Positions 26,183 through 36,361 of a DNA stretch of 64,000 bases are shown here, in pieces; position 1 is the stretch's first letter, and each line of letters opens with the position of its first letter. This stretch comes from an uncultured bacterium (GTDB taxonomy: Bacteria; Cyanobacteriota; Vampirovibrionia; Gastranaerophilales; Gastranaerophilaceae), in contig CASGEL010000004.1 of the NCBI GenBank assembly GCA_949300485.1, forward strand, positions 62,001 to 126,000, in the 5' to 3' direction. The position numbers and the translations under genes are program-made. Under the pieces are notes generated by a model. That model had not been told where the DNA came from and ran no database searches. It worked only from the letters and a program-made list of their open reading frames with translations.

Positions 26183-27062
26183 ACTGTTCAATATAATCAA
26201 GACAAGCTTGAAGTTTTTCATTAGTAACTTGATGCTCTCCATCTTTAAATTCAAGATACAAAATATTGTCTTTATTTTTAGTTTTGTTGTACAGCTTTCT
26301 TGTTAATTCAATAGGAACTGTTTTATCGTCATTAGAAGCAAGTATAAAGATTGGATTTTGAATTTTGTCTAAAAATTTTTCATTATTAAATGTAGATTTT
26401 AATAGAAATAACTTAGATGGGGTATGTTTTATTATTTGTTTTACAAAATTTGGCAGGTTTCTTTTTTCTATGAAAAACTTTACATTATCTGCAGCTTTAT
26501 TAAATGGGGAAAGCATGATAGTAAATAATAATTTATTTTTAGAACTAAATTCTCCTGCTACTGCACATCCCATTGAGTGTCCGATTATTCCGATATTTTC
26601 AGGCTTTATGCCTTTAGAGACTAAATAATTATAAACAGATTCAAGACTTTGCTGAGCAGATTTCTGGGTAAGTACACCTGTACTCTTCCCTCTTCCCGGA
26701 TAATCAAATCCAATTATTCCAAAATCTGATTTCAATAAATTTGCATAAACATTTTGGCTTGACTCAGCCATTGTTGAATACATTCCGTTACAATATATTA
26801 TGTATTTATTTGAATTATTAGGATTAATGTCCCAGACAGCAAAATCCTCTCCGTTTTTTGTTCTCAACGTCAGCTCTAGCATCTTACCTTTAAGATTTTG
26901 GATAATGGGTATATTGTTTTGCTGGTGCTGCATTTTATATACAGATTTTTCAAATTTACGAAATTCCCTAATTCCGACAGCTCCGCCAGCAACTAAGATT
27001 ACGGAGGATAAAATTAAAGGTCTTGTATATTTATTATTTTGTACACTGTTTACTGTTGTCAT
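26172..27062 (-). CDS. alpha/beta-hydrolase with N-terminal membrane anchor
   Basis: A 296-aa serine hydrolase. Residues ~15-33 form a hydrophobic anchor. The hydrolase fold begins near residue 60 with the YIIYCNGM strand, where oxyanion-type residues are expected. The nucleophile elbow is GHSMG near residue 165, the acid probably lies in LASNDDKTVP, and the histidine is in DGEHQVTNE. The family resembles bacterial monoacylglycerol lipase/BEM46-like proteins with an outward or peripheral active site. The substrate is unknown. Near-leaderless promoter-like TATACT lies ten bases before the ATG. It converges with nagA. Confidence 0.78.
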   Translation of the reverse strand: MTTVNSVQNNKYTRPLILSSVILVAGGAVGIREFRKFEKSVYKMQHQQNNIPIIQNLKGKMLELTLRTKNGEDFAVWDINPNNSNKYIIYCNGMYSTMAESSQNVYANLLKSDFGIIGFDYPGRGKSTGVLTQKSAQQSLESVYNYLVSKGIKPENIGIIGHSMGCAVAGEFSSKNKLLFTIMLSPFNKAADNVKFFIEKRNLPNFVKQIIKHTPSKLFLLKSTFNNEKFLDKIQNPIFILASNDDKTVPIELTRKLYNKTKNKDNILYLEFKDGEHQVTNEKLQACLDYIEQFKM

Positions 27063-27112
27063 ATATATTTTAAGTATACTGAAAATAAATTTTGCTACTA
27101 AATTATTGTTAA

Positions 27113-27121
27113 TGATATAAT
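27113..27121 (+). promoter_or_regulatory. extended -10 promoter of ilvD, predicted leaderless
   Basis: TGA-TATAAT ends seven bases before the ilvD ATG, so transcription should start one base before the start codon. No Shine-Dalgarno is present. TTGCTA at 27092-27097 could act as a weak -35. Confidence 0.5.
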
Positions 27122-27128
27122 AAATTTA

Positions 27129-28787
27129 ATGAGAAGTGGTAATATTAAAAAAGGAATAGCACATACTCCGCACAGAGGGCTTTTGATGGCTACAGGTGTC
27201 AGCAGAAAAAATATGGACGCTCCGTTTATAGGAATTGCAAGTTCTTTTTCTGATTTAGTGCCCGGGCATATTGGAATGCGAGATTTGGAGCGTCAAATTG
27301 AAAAGGGTATTCATTCTGCTGGTGGTCAATCGTTTATTTTTGGTGTTCCTGCAGTTTGCGACGGAATTTCAATGGGGCACAGCGGAATGCGATATTCTCT
27401 TCCTTCAAGAGATTTGATAGCAGACTGCATTGAAACTGTTGCAGAAGCTCATCAACTTGACGGTTTAGTATTATTATCAAATTGCGATAAAATTACTCCC
27501 GGTATGCTCATTGCAGCTTTGAGATTAAATATTCCTGCAATTATAGTTACTGCAGGTCCTATGCTTGATGGAGAAAGCAGATGTGAAAAACTATCAATGA
27601 TAAAAGGTTCATTTGAAGCTGTCGGAAAATTTAGAAGCGGGATAATTGATGAAAAACGCTTACTGGAATTGGAAGAAGAATCTTGCCCGTCAGCTGGTTC
27701 ATGCCAGGGAATGTATACTGCTAATACAATGGCTTGTCTTACAGAAGTTATGGGAATGAGTTTGCCGTTTTGTGCTACATCAGCCGCTGTATCTTCTAAA
27801 AAACGCAGAATAGCTTTTGAAAGCGGTATGCAAATTGTTGATTTGGTTAATAAAAATATTTGTCCGCTGAATATTGTTGATAAAGAAACTCTGCGTAATG
27901 CAATTATCTGTGATTTGGCAATGGGTGGCTCTACAAATTCTTTTTTACATATTCTTGCTGTCGCAAATGCTGGAGGAATTGATATAACTTTGAAAGATTT
28001 TGAAGAATTGAGTTATAAAATACATCAAATATTAAAACTTGATCCTGCGGCAGAACCTACAATGACAGACTTTCATAAAGCCGGAGGAATTCCTGCGCTA
28101 TTAAAAGTGTTGATGGATGCTGATATTGGAATTTGTGACAAATTAACATCTTGCGGTCTAAAACTTTCTGAAATTACTAGAGATGCTTATTGTGATACAA
28201 CTTTAATTCATCCTTATAATGAACCTTTCACAACAAAGCCAGGACTTGGTATTTTATATGGAAACATAGCGCCTGATGGTTGTGTTACAAAAATCTCAGG
28301 TATCGATGAATCCTGTTATCATTTTGAAGGTATTGCAAAAACCTTTGATAGTGAAGAATATGCGATGAAAGCCTTAGAAAATAATGAAATAAAACCTAAT
28401 GATATTCTTATAATTCGTTATGAAGGCCCCAAAGGCGGTCCTGGTATGCGAGAGATGCTTGCACCAACTTCACTTCTTGTTGGCAAAGGTTTAGGTACAT
28501 CATGTGCTCTGATTACTGACGGCAGATTTTCGGGCGGAACTAGAGGGGTTTGTATAGGACACGTTTGTCCTGAAGCCGCAGCAGGCGGAAATATTGCTCT
28601 TATTGAAGACGGTGATAAAATTGTTATTGATATCAATGAAAGAACAATAAATATATTGATATCTGACGAGGAATTGCAAAAACGACGGTTAAAATTAAAA
28701 CCTTTTGAGTTAAAATGTAAATCGGGCTATTTGACAAAGTATGCTAAAAATGTTCAAGATGCCTCACATGGTGCGATTGTTAATTAG
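27129..28787 (+). CDS. ilvD: dihydroxy-acid dehydratase
   Basis: An Fe-S enzyme of branched-chain amino acid synthesis that converts 2,3-dihydroxy-isovalerate (or its isoleucine homologue) to the 2-keto acid. At 552 aa it is full length. Cluster-ligand cysteines are visible in [10 protein letters not shown] and [16 protein letters not shown], and [16 protein letters not shown] is the C-terminal signature. It is cytoplasmic and the first gene of a unit with uppS and rdgB, 12 bases before uppS. Other ilv/leu genes are not in the window. The only nearby promoter implies a leaderless mRNA. Confidence 0.95.
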   Translation: MRSGNIKKGIAHTPHRGLLMATGVSRKNMDAPFIGIASSFSDLVPGHIGMRDLERQIEKGIHSAGGQSFIFGVPAVCDGISMGHSGMRYSLPSRDLIADCIETVAEAHQLDGLVLLSNCDKITPGMLIAALRLNIPAIIVTAGPMLDGESRCEKLSMIKGSFEAVGKFRSGIIDEKRLLELEEESCPSAGSCQGMYTANTMACLTEVMGMSLPFCATSAAVSSKKRRIAFESGMQIVDLVNKNICPLNIVDKETLRNAIICDLAMGGSTNSFLHILAVANAGGIDITLKDFEELSYKIHQILKLDPAAEPTMTDFHKAGGIPALLKVLMDADIGICDKLTSCGLKLSEITRDAYCDTTLIHPYNEPFTTKPGLGILYGNIAPDGCVTKISGIDESCYHFEGIAKTFDSEEYAMKALENNEIKPNDILIIRYEGPKGGPGMREMLAPTSLLVGKGLGTSCALITDGRFSGGTRGVCIGHVCPEAAAGGNIALIEDGDKIVIDINERTINILISDEELQKRRLKLKPFELKCKSGYLTKYAKNVQDASHGAIVN

Positions 28788-28799
28788 ATTGGCAAAATT

Positions 28800-29510
28800 A
28801 TGAGTGATATAAAATCAATAGTAAATGATACAAAATTACAGCATATTGCAATAATTATGGATGGGAACAGGCGTTGGGCAAAAGAAAGAAACCTTCCCAC
28901 AGCTGTCGGACACAAAAAAGGTGTTGAAGCTCTAAAAGCTACACTTAGAGCCTGTAATGATTTCGGTATAAAATATCTTACTGTGTATGCTTTTTCTACT
29001 GAAAATTGGAACCGAAAAAAGGAAGAAGTAGATTTTCTGATGAATCTTGTAGCAGTTACATTGACAAATGAGTTGGATGAAATGCACAAAGAAAATGTGC
29101 AAATTCATTTTATAGGTGACCTAACAAGATTGTCTCAGCAATTGCAAAAAATATTACAAAATGCAGTGGATAAAACTAAAAATAATACAGGTGTAAACCT
29201 TCAGATAGCATTGAATTACGGTTCAAGAGATGAAATAACAAATGCAGTCAGACAAATTGTAAAGTTAGGAATTAAGGAAGAAGATGTCGATGAAAATTTA
29301 ATATCAAACAGTCTATATACAAAAGGGATCCCTGATCCTGATGTATTAATCAGAACCGGCGGAGAACAAAGAATTTCGAATTATTTACTATGGCAGATAG
29401 CGTATTCTGAAATTATTATTATGGATGAATTTTGGCCCGAATTCAATAAAGAACTTTTGTCAACAGCAATAAAAGAATTTGGAAATAGGCAACGAAGATA
29501 TGGAAAATAA
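28800..29510 (+). CDS. uppS: isoprenyl transferase (undecaprenyl diphosphate synthase)
   Basis: It condenses isopentenyl diphosphate units into the long-chain lipid carrier for wall and polysaccharide synthesis. The 236-aa protein has the signature IIMDGNRRWAK with the catalytic Asp21, TVYAFSTENW, and the C-terminal PDPDVLIRTGGEQRISNYLLWQ-type region. It is cytoplasmic and membrane-associated. It follows ilvD by 12 bases with no clear ribosome binding site, and its end overlaps rdgB by 11 bases. Confidence 0.94.
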   Translation: MSDIKSIVNDTKLQHIAIIMDGNRRWAKERNLPTAVGHKKGVEALKATLRACNDFGIKYLTVYAFSTENWNRKKEEVDFLMNLVAVTLTNELDEMHKENVQIHFIGDLTRLSQQLQKILQNAVDKTKNNTGVNLQIALNYGSRDEITNAVRQIVKLGIKEEDVDENLISNSLYTKGIPDPDVLIRTGGEQRISNYLLWQIAYSEIIIMDEFWPEFNKELLSTAIKEFGNRQRRYGK

Positions 29511-30084
29511 AATAAAAATAGTATTTGCAACAGGTAATCCGCATAAATTGCAGGAAATTAATGAAATTTCCAAAGGTTCAGGTATTGAATTTATTCTGCC
29601 GCCAGAGGGTTTTGATCCTGATGAAAATGGAGAAACTTTTGAAGAAAATTCATATATAAAAGCTAAAGAAGCTGCAGTTTTATCAAAAAATATCGCTCTG
29701 GCTGATGATTCCGGCTTGTGTGTAGAAGCTCTAAACGGTAATCCCGGTATTCATTCAGCTAGGTATGCGGCTACTCCGCAGGCCAGAATTGATAAGCTGT
29801 TGATGAATTTAGCTCAACAGACTAATAGAAGAGCTCAATTTGTTTGTGTTATGACTCTGGTAGATAAAAACGGAAAAGTATTAACTCAACAAAAAGGAGT
29901 GTGTAATGGAGTAATAGCAAAAACTCAATCTGGTACAAACGGTTTTGGTTATGATCCGGTATTTGTTGTTGATGGGTATGATATTACTATGGCAGATATG
30001 TCTGAGGATTTAAAAAATCAGATATCACACAGATCTAGAGCTCTGAATAAGATTATTTCATATATAAACTCTACGCTTTTGTAA
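29500..30084 (+). CDS. rdgB: XTP/dITP diphosphatase (HAM1/RdgB family)
   Basis: It hydrolyses non-canonical purine nucleoside triphosphates to monophosphates so they do not enter DNA or RNA. The 194-aa protein begins KIVFATGNPHKLQEI, then has the metal-binding ADDSGLCVEALNG and the C-terminal GFGYDPVF and SHRSRAL motifs. I chose the ATG at 29500, inside the uppS end, because it places the conserved TGN motif at the usual distance; an in-frame TTG lies seven codons earlier. It is the last gene of the ilvD unit. Confidence 0.93.
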   Translation: MENKIKIVFATGNPHKLQEINEISKGSGIEFILPPEGFDPDENGETFEENSYIKAKEAAVLSKNIALADDSGLCVEALNGNPGIHSARYAATPQARIDKLLMNLAQQTNRRAQFVCVMTLVDKNGKVLTQQKGVCNGVIAKTQSGTNGFGYDPVFVVDGYDITMADMSEDLKNQISHRSRALNKIISYINSTLL

Positions 30085-30099
30085 TCTGCTTTGTATATT

Positions 30100-30128
30100 A
30101 TTGACAGTCAATTTGTCTATTATAAAAT
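30100..30128 (+). promoter_or_regulatory. RND efflux operon promoter with palindrome over the -35
   Basis: A consensus -35 TTGACA (30101-30106) is separated by 16 bases from the -10 TAAAAT (30123-30128). The perfect palindrome ATTGAC-A-GTCAAT (30100-30112) covers the -35, a typical position for a repressor site. The predicted leader to the ATG at 30193 is about 58 bases and ends with AAGGAG. Confidence 0.6.
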
Positions 30129-30192
30129 TAATATTATAGTTGATTAGGTGTTTATCCCAATTTAATAAAAATTTTATCAAGGAGTCGATAAA

Positions 30193-31368
30193 ATGAAAAA
30201 AAAGATAATATTGATTATTCTTATAGTTATAATTGCTATTGCTGCAAGATTTATAATTTCATCAGCCGGATCTTATATAAAAAAACGCTATGCAGCTAAA
30301 TTTATACCTCCAAAGGTAGCTGTTGAAACTATCAAGGAGGATAATGTAATTCAAAATTTTGAAGCTCCAGGGCGAGTTGTTTCAAAGTACCAGGTTAGCA
30401 TTATGGCTCGTATTTCAGGATATCTTCAAAAAAGTTATTTCAAAGAAGGAGATTATGTTAAAGCTGGAGAAACTCTTTTCTTGATTGAACCTTTAGAATA
30501 CCAAAATGCCTCAAATGTTGCAGGCGCTAATATACAAAATATCAAAGCTCAATTGGCATATGCTAACAAGCAGTTGGCAAGAGCAGAAGAATTGGTAAAG
30601 CAGGATTACATAGCAAAATCTCGATATGACGAGTTGCTTGCTAATAGAGATGCACTTCAGGCTCAACTAAAAGCCGCACAGTCTAATTATAATGATACAA
30701 ACAGGAATTTGAGTTACACTCAGGTTAAAGCTCCTGTTGACGGAAGAATCGGAATTATAGATGTCACCGTTGGAAACTATGTTTCTCCTTCTTCCGGTTC
30801 ACTAACGACTATTAACAGTACTAATCCTATTTATGTAACATTTCCACTGTCATCAGAGGATTATGCAACATTATCTTCTATAGATAAAAGTGCAAATGAG
30901 AAAAGAAGGGTTGAATTATATTTCCAAAATGGAGCTAAATATCCTGTAGACGGTGTTCAAGATTTTTTGGATAATAAAGTTGATCAATCTACAGGTACAG
31001 TCACAATGAGAGCAACCTTCCAAAATGCTGATAATAAACTTCTGCATGGTGAATTCGTAAATGTTAAACTATTTGCGAATAATAAAATTAAAGTGCCAGT
31101 CGTTCCTCTGGTTGCTGTTCAAGAAAATCAAGAAGGTAAGTATGTATATGTAATTGATGAAAAAGGGCTACCTAAATTGACATACATAAAAGTTCAGGGC
31201 CAATCCGGTAAAAATTGGATAGTCAGAAGTGGCCTGAAAGCAGGGGATAAAGTTATTACAGAAGGTATATTAAAGGTTATACCTGGATCACCTGTAGATA
31301 TTGTATCTAAAGCCGAAATGGACAAATTAAACGGTAAAAAAACTTCTGATAAACCAAATAATAAATAA
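30193..31368 (+). CDS. RND efflux periplasmic adaptor (membrane fusion protein)
   Basis: A 391-aa adaptor linking an RND pump to an outer-membrane channel. It has an N-terminal membrane anchor (~4-24) and no lipobox. Next come the barrel-sandwich half-motif SRISGYLQKSYFKEGDYVKAGETLF-like region (~75-100), a coiled-coil hairpin (~105-175, rich in Ala, Gln and Leu) and the matching half YTQVKAPVDGRIG. A beta-barrel and membrane-proximal domain follow (to ~380). The neighbours are the RND transporter 15 bases downstream and TolC, forming a complete tripartite system. AAGGAG precedes the ATG. Confidence 0.93.
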   Translation: MKKKIILIILIVIIAIAARFIISSAGSYIKKRYAAKFIPPKVAVETIKEDNVIQNFEAPGRVVSKYQVSIMARISGYLQKSYFKEGDYVKAGETLFLIEPLEYQNASNVAGANIQNIKAQLAYANKQLARAEELVKQDYIAKSRYDELLANRDALQAQLKAAQSNYNDTNRNLSYTQVKAPVDGRIGIIDVTVGNYVSPSSGSLTTINSTNPIYVTFPLSSEDYATLSSIDKSANEKRRVELYFQNGAKYPVDGVQDFLDNKVDQSTGTVTMRATFQNADNKLLHGEFVNVKLFANNKIKVPVVPLVAVQENQEGKYVYVIDEKGLPKLTYIKVQGQSGKNWIVRSGLKAGDKVITEGILKVIPGSPVDIVSKAEMDKLNGKKTSDKPNNK

Positions 31369-31383
31369 TGCTAAGGAAATATA

Positions 31384-34300
31384 ATGTCTGAAGATAAACA
31401 GAAAAATATATTTATAGAAAGACCTAAACTTGCAATAGTAATCTCTCTGGCAATATTATTGGCGGGTATTTTAATGATAAAATCATTGCCATTAGAGGAA
31501 TATCCCTCTATTACCCCACCTCAGGTTGTAGTAACGGCTACTTATGCTGGAGCTAGTTCTGATGTAATAGAGTCAACTATCGCAGCACCTGTTGAAGCTC
31601 AGTTAAACGGGGTTGAGGATATGATATACATGACCTCGACTTCCCAAAACGGAAATTATAAATTGACCTTATTTTTTGAAGTAGGTTCCGATCCTGATAT
31701 GGCAGTTGTAAATGTTCAAAACCAATTACAACTTGTTACACCAAGACTGCCGGAAGAGGTTAGACGTTACGGATTAACCGTAAAAAAATCTACAGGCGGC
31801 CCTGGATTGATGATGATTTCTGTAAATTCACCACATGGATCCTATGATAACTTATTTATTTCTAATTATGCAGATATCTTTATTAAAGATGAGCTTGCTC
31901 GTATTAGAGGGGTAGGTTCTGTTTCTGTATTTGCTTCATCTACTTATTCAATGAGAGTATGGCTTGATGCTGATAAAATGGCTAACTATGGATTGTCTGT
32001 TTCGGATGTAACAAATGCAATTCAGTCACAAAATATTCAATCTCCAGCAGGAGATTTAGGTGTTGAACCTATGAAAAACAAGCAACTTTTGAAACTTACT
32101 ATGCGTACTAAAGGAAGGTTAAAAGATGCAAGTGAGTTTGAAGATATTGTTATAAAATCATTGCCAACAGGTGCTCAAATCAGATTAAAAGATGTTGCAA
32201 GGGTTGAGCTTGGCGCTGAAAGCTACTCCAAATTTTCACGTATCAGTGGAAAGACCTCTGCTATTATTACTGTCAGTCAGTTACCGGAAGCTAATGCCAT
32301 AGATTTATCCAATAAAATTAGAAAAAAAATGGAAGAACTTAGCAAATCATTCCCTAAAGATATTGAGTATAAAATCCAACATGACGAAACAGAATTTGTG
32401 CGAGAATCAATTAATGAAGTTGTAAGTGCTGTAGCTCTAGCAGTATTGTTGGTATCAGTTGTTACATACATGTTCTTAGGTACAGCAAGAGCTGCTTTTA
32501 TTCCATTCTGTGCTATTCCGGTTTCTCTGATCGGTGTATTTATTTTTATGAATTTGTTCGGTTTTTCTATCAATCTTTTAATTCTATTCGGTCTAGTTTT
32601 AGCTGTAGGACTTGTAGTAGATGATGCTATTGTTGTACTTGAAAATACGCAAAGACATATACAAGAAGGCAAAGATCCAAAAACTGCAACCGAAATTACC
32701 ATGAAGGAAGTGTTTGGTGCTGTACTGGCAACTTCTCTTGTTCTTATGGCGGTATTTGTTCCTGTTTCATTTATGGGTGGTATTACCGGTAAGATGTTTA
32801 AGCAATTTGCGCTGTGTATTGCTTCTTCTATTGGTTTATCAACTTTAGTTGCACTAACTCTTTCTCCGGCCTTATGTTCAATGATATTAAAATCCGGCGA
32901 AGAAAAGGCTGATTTCAAATTTATTCAAATATTTGACGACTGGTTTAACAAGGTTAGAGATAAGTATCTTGAAAATACAAAATATTTTGTTGATTCATGG
33001 AAATTAACATTTGGAGTATTAGGGGTAATTGCAATATTTACAATTTTAATGTTTTTCATTATTCCAAAGGGATTTCTTCCTGATGAAGATCGTGGAGCTA
33101 TATTTACGCAAATCCAGCTTCCTGATGGCTCCTCAGCTTCAAGAACGGATGAAGTTGCGAAAGATGTTGAGAGTAAATTATTGAAAACACCCGGAGTTGA
33201 AGAAACTATTACGCTTGTTGGTATGAATGGAGAAAATACAGCATTCATCGTTTCTGACTTCAAACCATGGTCACAAAGAAAGAAAGCTGAAGAAACGCTT
33301 GGCGGAATTATGAAAAACATAAAAAAACAATTTTCTTCATATCCTCCTGCCACCGTAGCAACATTCTCTCCTCCTGCAATTTCAGGTCTTGGTATGTTTG
33401 GAGGTTTTGAATATCAACTTTTAGATAAGGGTGACCGATCAGCTTCTGAATTATATAATGAAGCTAAAAAGCTTATTGCTGAAGCTTCTTCTAATCCTGA
33501 TTTATCTATGATATACACATCTTATAGTGCAAATCTTCCGCAAATTATGGTTGATGTTGATGTGACAAAAGCCATGGCTCAGAATGTTGAAATTTCAGAA
33601 ATATACAATGCTATAGCAGCATATTTTGCTACATCATATATAAATGACTTTAATAAGTATGGTAGAGTTTATCGTGTATTTGTACAAGCAGACTCTCAAT
33701 TCAGAGAAAAAGTGTCTGATCTTAATAAGGTTTATGTAAAAAATAATTTAGGAAGGATGGTGCCTTTAACTTCTGTTATTAAAGTCACAAATATAGTTGG
33801 TCCTTATACTCGAACAAGATATAATATGTATCCAGCAATTACGATTAATGGTAATCCTCGACAAGGTGTCAGCTCAGGTAAAGCTATGGAAATTATGGAA
33901 CAAATCTCTGACAAAGTTTTGCCTGAAGATATGGGATTTGCTTGGTCTGGTACATCTTTGCAAGAAAAACAGTCTAGCGGTCAAATTATACCGATACTTA
34001 TGATGTCATTAGTTTTTATCTTTTTGTTCCTTGTAGGCCTATATGAAAGCTGGCTTCTTCCTATAAGTGTATTATTAGTTACACCTGTGGCTTTATCCGG
34101 AGCATTAATATTCCAATATGTGGCTGGTTATGCTCTTGATATTTACTCTCAGATTGGTTTAGTTATGCTAATTGGATTGAGTACAAAGCAGGCAATCTTG
34201 ATTATTGAATTTGCAAAAGATGCACATAAAGAAGGTTTGTCTATAAAGGATGCTGCAATGCAGGCTGCAAAATTAAGATTTAGAGCCGTAATGATGACAA

Positions 34301-34518
34301 ATATAGCGTTTATCTTGGGGCTGTTGCCTCTTGTTTTTGCCGCTGGTGCAGGTGCTGCTTCAAGACACTCTGTCGGGATGACTGTATTTGGCGGAATGAT
34401 AGCAGTAGCCTTTATAGGGACTTTCCTTGTGCCGGCATTTTATGTTATGGTAGAGTCCTTCAAAGTTAATTTTGCACATAAAGTTAAGGAGTGGAAAAAT
34501 AAAAAGAAAGATGGCTAA
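31384..34518 (+). CDS. RND multidrug efflux transporter, HAE1 family
   Basis: The inner-membrane proton-driven pump of 1044 aa, typical for AcrB/HAE1. Twelve membrane helices are expected; the helix-4 motif GLVVDDAIVVLEN contains the proton-relay Asp413/Asp414, and a Lys in the TM10 STKQAIL segment completes the network. Two large periplasmic loops include PEEVRRYGLTVKKS. Motif YPSITPPQVVV near the start is characteristic of HAE1. Substrates are probably hydrophobic drugs or bile-like compounds (inference). The gene end overlaps the TolC-like start by eight bases. Confidence 0.95.
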   Translation: MSEDKQKNIFIERPKLAIVISLAILLAGILMIKSLPLEEYPSITPPQVVVTATYAGASSDVIESTIAAPVEAQLNGVEDMIYMTSTSQNGNYKLTLFFEVGSDPDMAVVNVQNQLQLVTPRLPEEVRRYGLTVKKSTGGPGLMMISVNSPHGSYDNLFISNYADIFIKDELARIRGVGSVSVFASSTYSMRVWLDADKMANYGLSVSDVTNAIQSQNIQSPAGDLGVEPMKNKQLLKLTMRTKGRLKDASEFEDIVIKSLPTGAQIRLKDVARVELGAESYSKFSRISGKTSAIITVSQLPEANAIDLSNKIRKKMEELSKSFPKDIEYKIQHDETEFVRESINEVVSAVALAVLLVSVVTYMFLGTARAAFIPFCAIPVSLIGVFIFMNLFGFSINLLILFGLVLAVGLVVDDAIVVLENTQRHIQEGKDPKTATEITMKEVFGAVLATSLVLMAVFVPVSFMGGITGKMFKQFALCIASSIGLSTLVALTLSPALCSMILKSGEEKADFKFIQIFDDWFNKVRDKYLENTKYFVDSWKLTFGVLGVIAIFTILMFFIIPKGFLPDEDRGAIFTQIQLPDGSSASRTDEVAKDVESKLLKTPGVEETITLVGMNGENTAFIVSDFKPWSQRKKAEETLGGIMKNIKKQFSSYPPATVATFSPPAISGLGMFGGFEYQLLDKGDRSASELYNEAKKLIAEASSNPDLSMIYTSYSANLPQIMVDVDVTKAMAQNVEISEIYNAIAAYFATSYINDFNKYGRVYRVFVQADSQFREKVSDLNKVYVKNNLGRMVPLTSVIKVTNIVGPYTRTRYNMYPAITINGNPRQGVSSGKAMEIMEQISDKVLPEDMGFAWSGTSLQEKQSSGQIIPILMMSLVFIFLFLVGLYESWLLPISVLLVTPVALSGALIFQYVAGYALDIYSQIGLVMLIGLSTKQAILIIEFAKDAHKEGLSIKDAAMQAAKLRFRAVMMTNIAFILGLLPLVFAAGAGAASRHSVGMTVFGGMIAVAFIGTFLVPAFYVMVESFKVNFAHKVKEWKNKKKDG

Positions 34519-35920
34519 AAAAATAATAATACTATTTCTTGTAATATTTTGTATAACTCCATTGAGCTTTGCAAAGGACCTTGGAAACAAAATTAATTCA
34601 ACTGAATATCCTCAGGGTGATGGAGTATTGCCAGATGTTCAGGTAAATCCTGATTACGTCATTTCTGGTTCCGTTGAAAAAAATATTGATATGACTCTTG
34701 ATAATTGCATAAAACTTGCTCTTGGAAACAATCCGCAAATCAATGCAGCTTTTCAGGATATATTAGCTTCTGATGCAAGAGTCAAACAAGTTTGGTCTAA
34801 TTATTTCCCGACATTTTCTTGGCAGACAGGTTATACTAGATTAAAACAACTGCAGTTGTCTGATGCCTTGGGAAGAAAACTTGAATTTGATTATTACTTA
34901 TTAGGACAAATTTCATTACAGCAAATGTTATATGACTTTGGTGTAACTCAGAATCAAGCGACTATAAGAAAACTTGATTATGAAGGATATAAGAAGACAT
35001 TTGAGGCAACTGTTAATAATGTTATTTATCAAACAAAAGATGCTTATTATAATGTGTTATATGCATATGAAGCAAAGCGTGTTGCACAAGATACAGTTGA
35101 TAAGTTTCAACTTTTCTATGATCAGGCCAAAGCATTTTATCAGATTGGAATGAATCCTAAGGTTGATGTTACCATAGCTGAGGCGAACTTAAGTAATGCA
35201 AAGCTACGACTAATTGAAGCTGAAAATGCTGTTAATCTTGCTATAGCAAAGTTAAATAATATAATGGGTGTTCCTTATATTGAAAAATATGATGTAATGG
35301 ATAAGTTGCAATACAGGCCTATTAATTTAAGTTTTGAACAGGCTATTGATATTGCAAGAGAGTCCAGACCAGAATTAAAATTAGCTGAAATCAAAGTTGA
35401 AGGTACAAACCAGACGATTAAACTGACTAAAAAATCATTTCTTCCTACAATATCACTTGAAGGCCAGTATCAACGAGGAGGAAAATCTTGGAATTCGAAT
35501 TATGGTTTTAATTTAGGCGCATATTTGACATTTCCGACAATCAATGCGATGCTAATAAAAAATGAAATAAAAGAAGCAAGATATTTATATGACAGAGAAC
35601 TGGCAAATGCTAGAAATACTCAAAATTCAATATATCTCGAAATCCAAAATGCTTATTTGAAATTGGATGAAAAAAGAAACCAAATACCGGTTGCTATGCT
35701 GCAGGTAAAACAATCGAAAGAAAATTATGAGCTTTCATATGGCAGATACAGAGTTGGAGAAGCTAGTCCAACAGAATTAAAAGATGCAGAAATTCTTTAT
35801 GAAGAAGCGCAATTGACATATTATAATGCTTTGTACCAATATAATTCGGCTAAGGCAGAACTTGAAAAATCAATCGGTAAAAATATCCCGGATGATGAGG
35901 CAGTAGAATTCATCCAATAA
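34511..35920 (+). CDS. TolC-family outer membrane efflux channel
   Basis: A 469-aa outer-membrane efflux protein. The ATG at 34511 gives a clean signal peptide (MAKKIIILFLVIFCITPLSFA); an upstream TTG would add 13 charged residues that spoil it. Two OEP repeats of about 200 residues are recognisable, with long coiled-coil helices (NVIYQTKDAYYNVLYAYEA; NTQNSIYLEIQNAYLKLDE). There is no lipobox Cys. Its presence shows the cell has an outer membrane. It overlaps the pump gene and completes the operon. Confidence 0.92.
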   Translation: MAKKIIILFLVIFCITPLSFAKDLGNKINSTEYPQGDGVLPDVQVNPDYVISGSVEKNIDMTLDNCIKLALGNNPQINAAFQDILASDARVKQVWSNYFPTFSWQTGYTRLKQLQLSDALGRKLEFDYYLLGQISLQQMLYDFGVTQNQATIRKLDYEGYKKTFEATVNNVIYQTKDAYYNVLYAYEAKRVAQDTVDKFQLFYDQAKAFYQIGMNPKVDVTIAEANLSNAKLRLIEAENAVNLAIAKLNNIMGVPYIEKYDVMDKLQYRPINLSFEQAIDIARESRPELKLAEIKVEGTNQTIKLTKKSFLPTISLEGQYQRGGKSWNSNYGFNLGAYLTFPTINAMLIKNEIKEARYLYDRELANARNTQNSIYLEIQNAYLKLDEKRNQIPVAMLQVKQSKENYELSYGRYRVGEASPTELKDAEILYEEAQLTYYNALYQYNSAKAELEKSIGKNIPDDEAVEFIQ

Positions 35921-36019
35921 TATTAAGGATTGTTAACAACAATAAATTTGAAAAAGCAATTTTTATGAGTTTATTTACTTTATATATATGTAAGATATAT
36001 AAAGAAGAGAGTAAAAATT

Positions 36020-36268
36020 ATGTTAGCTACATCTGGACAAGCATTTGGAACAATGACTAATAGATCTCAAAGACGGAAAAGACAAGCCGTTGCAGATTTT
36101 AAATATTTAGAAAATAAAGATAGAAGAATGAGATTTAATAATTCTCAAGATCCTATTTATTATGTGTTTGATTGTATAGAAAACAGACCAATAAAAGTTT
36201 TAGCAAAAGAATTTGTAAAAGATTCATTTTTTGAAGTTGTAAACTTCGTTTCAAAAGTCGTTGGATAA
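36020..36268 (+). CDS. 82-aa basic hypothetical protein
   Basis: A small soluble protein, not recognised. It has a basic patch (TNRSQRRKRQAV) at residues 15-26, a charged middle, and a hydrophobic C-terminal helix (FFEVVNFVSKVVG). GAGAG lies ten bases before the ATG and a strong terminator follows, so it is a free-standing gene. The basic patch could bind nucleic acid or membrane. I cannot assign a function. Confidence 0.6.
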   Translation: MLATSGQAFGTMTNRSQRRKRQAVADFKYLENKDRRMRFNNSQDPIYYVFDCIENRPIKVLAKEFVKDSFFEVVNFVSKVVG

Positions 36269-36326
36269 AATCAATAAGGATAAAGAGAAAAGAAATATAG
36301 GAAAAGGATAGGAAATAAACACAATT

Positions 36327-36355
36327 AAGCGGTCATACATAAGACCGCTTTTTAT
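36327..36355 (+). terminator. rho-independent terminator between the 82-aa gene and the GH38 gene
   Basis: A perfect stem AAGCGGTC / GACCGCTT with an eight-base loop is followed by TTTTTAT on the plus strand. It could also slow minus-strand transcripts leaving the mannosidase gene, but no T run follows in that direction. Confidence 0.8.
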
Positions 36356-36361
36356 TTGTAT

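Noticed and set aside
32277-32918. 213-aa open frame antisense to the RND pump gene
   Set aside because: It mirrors the codon structure of a certain gene, has low-complexity Ser/Thr content and no ribosome binding site.
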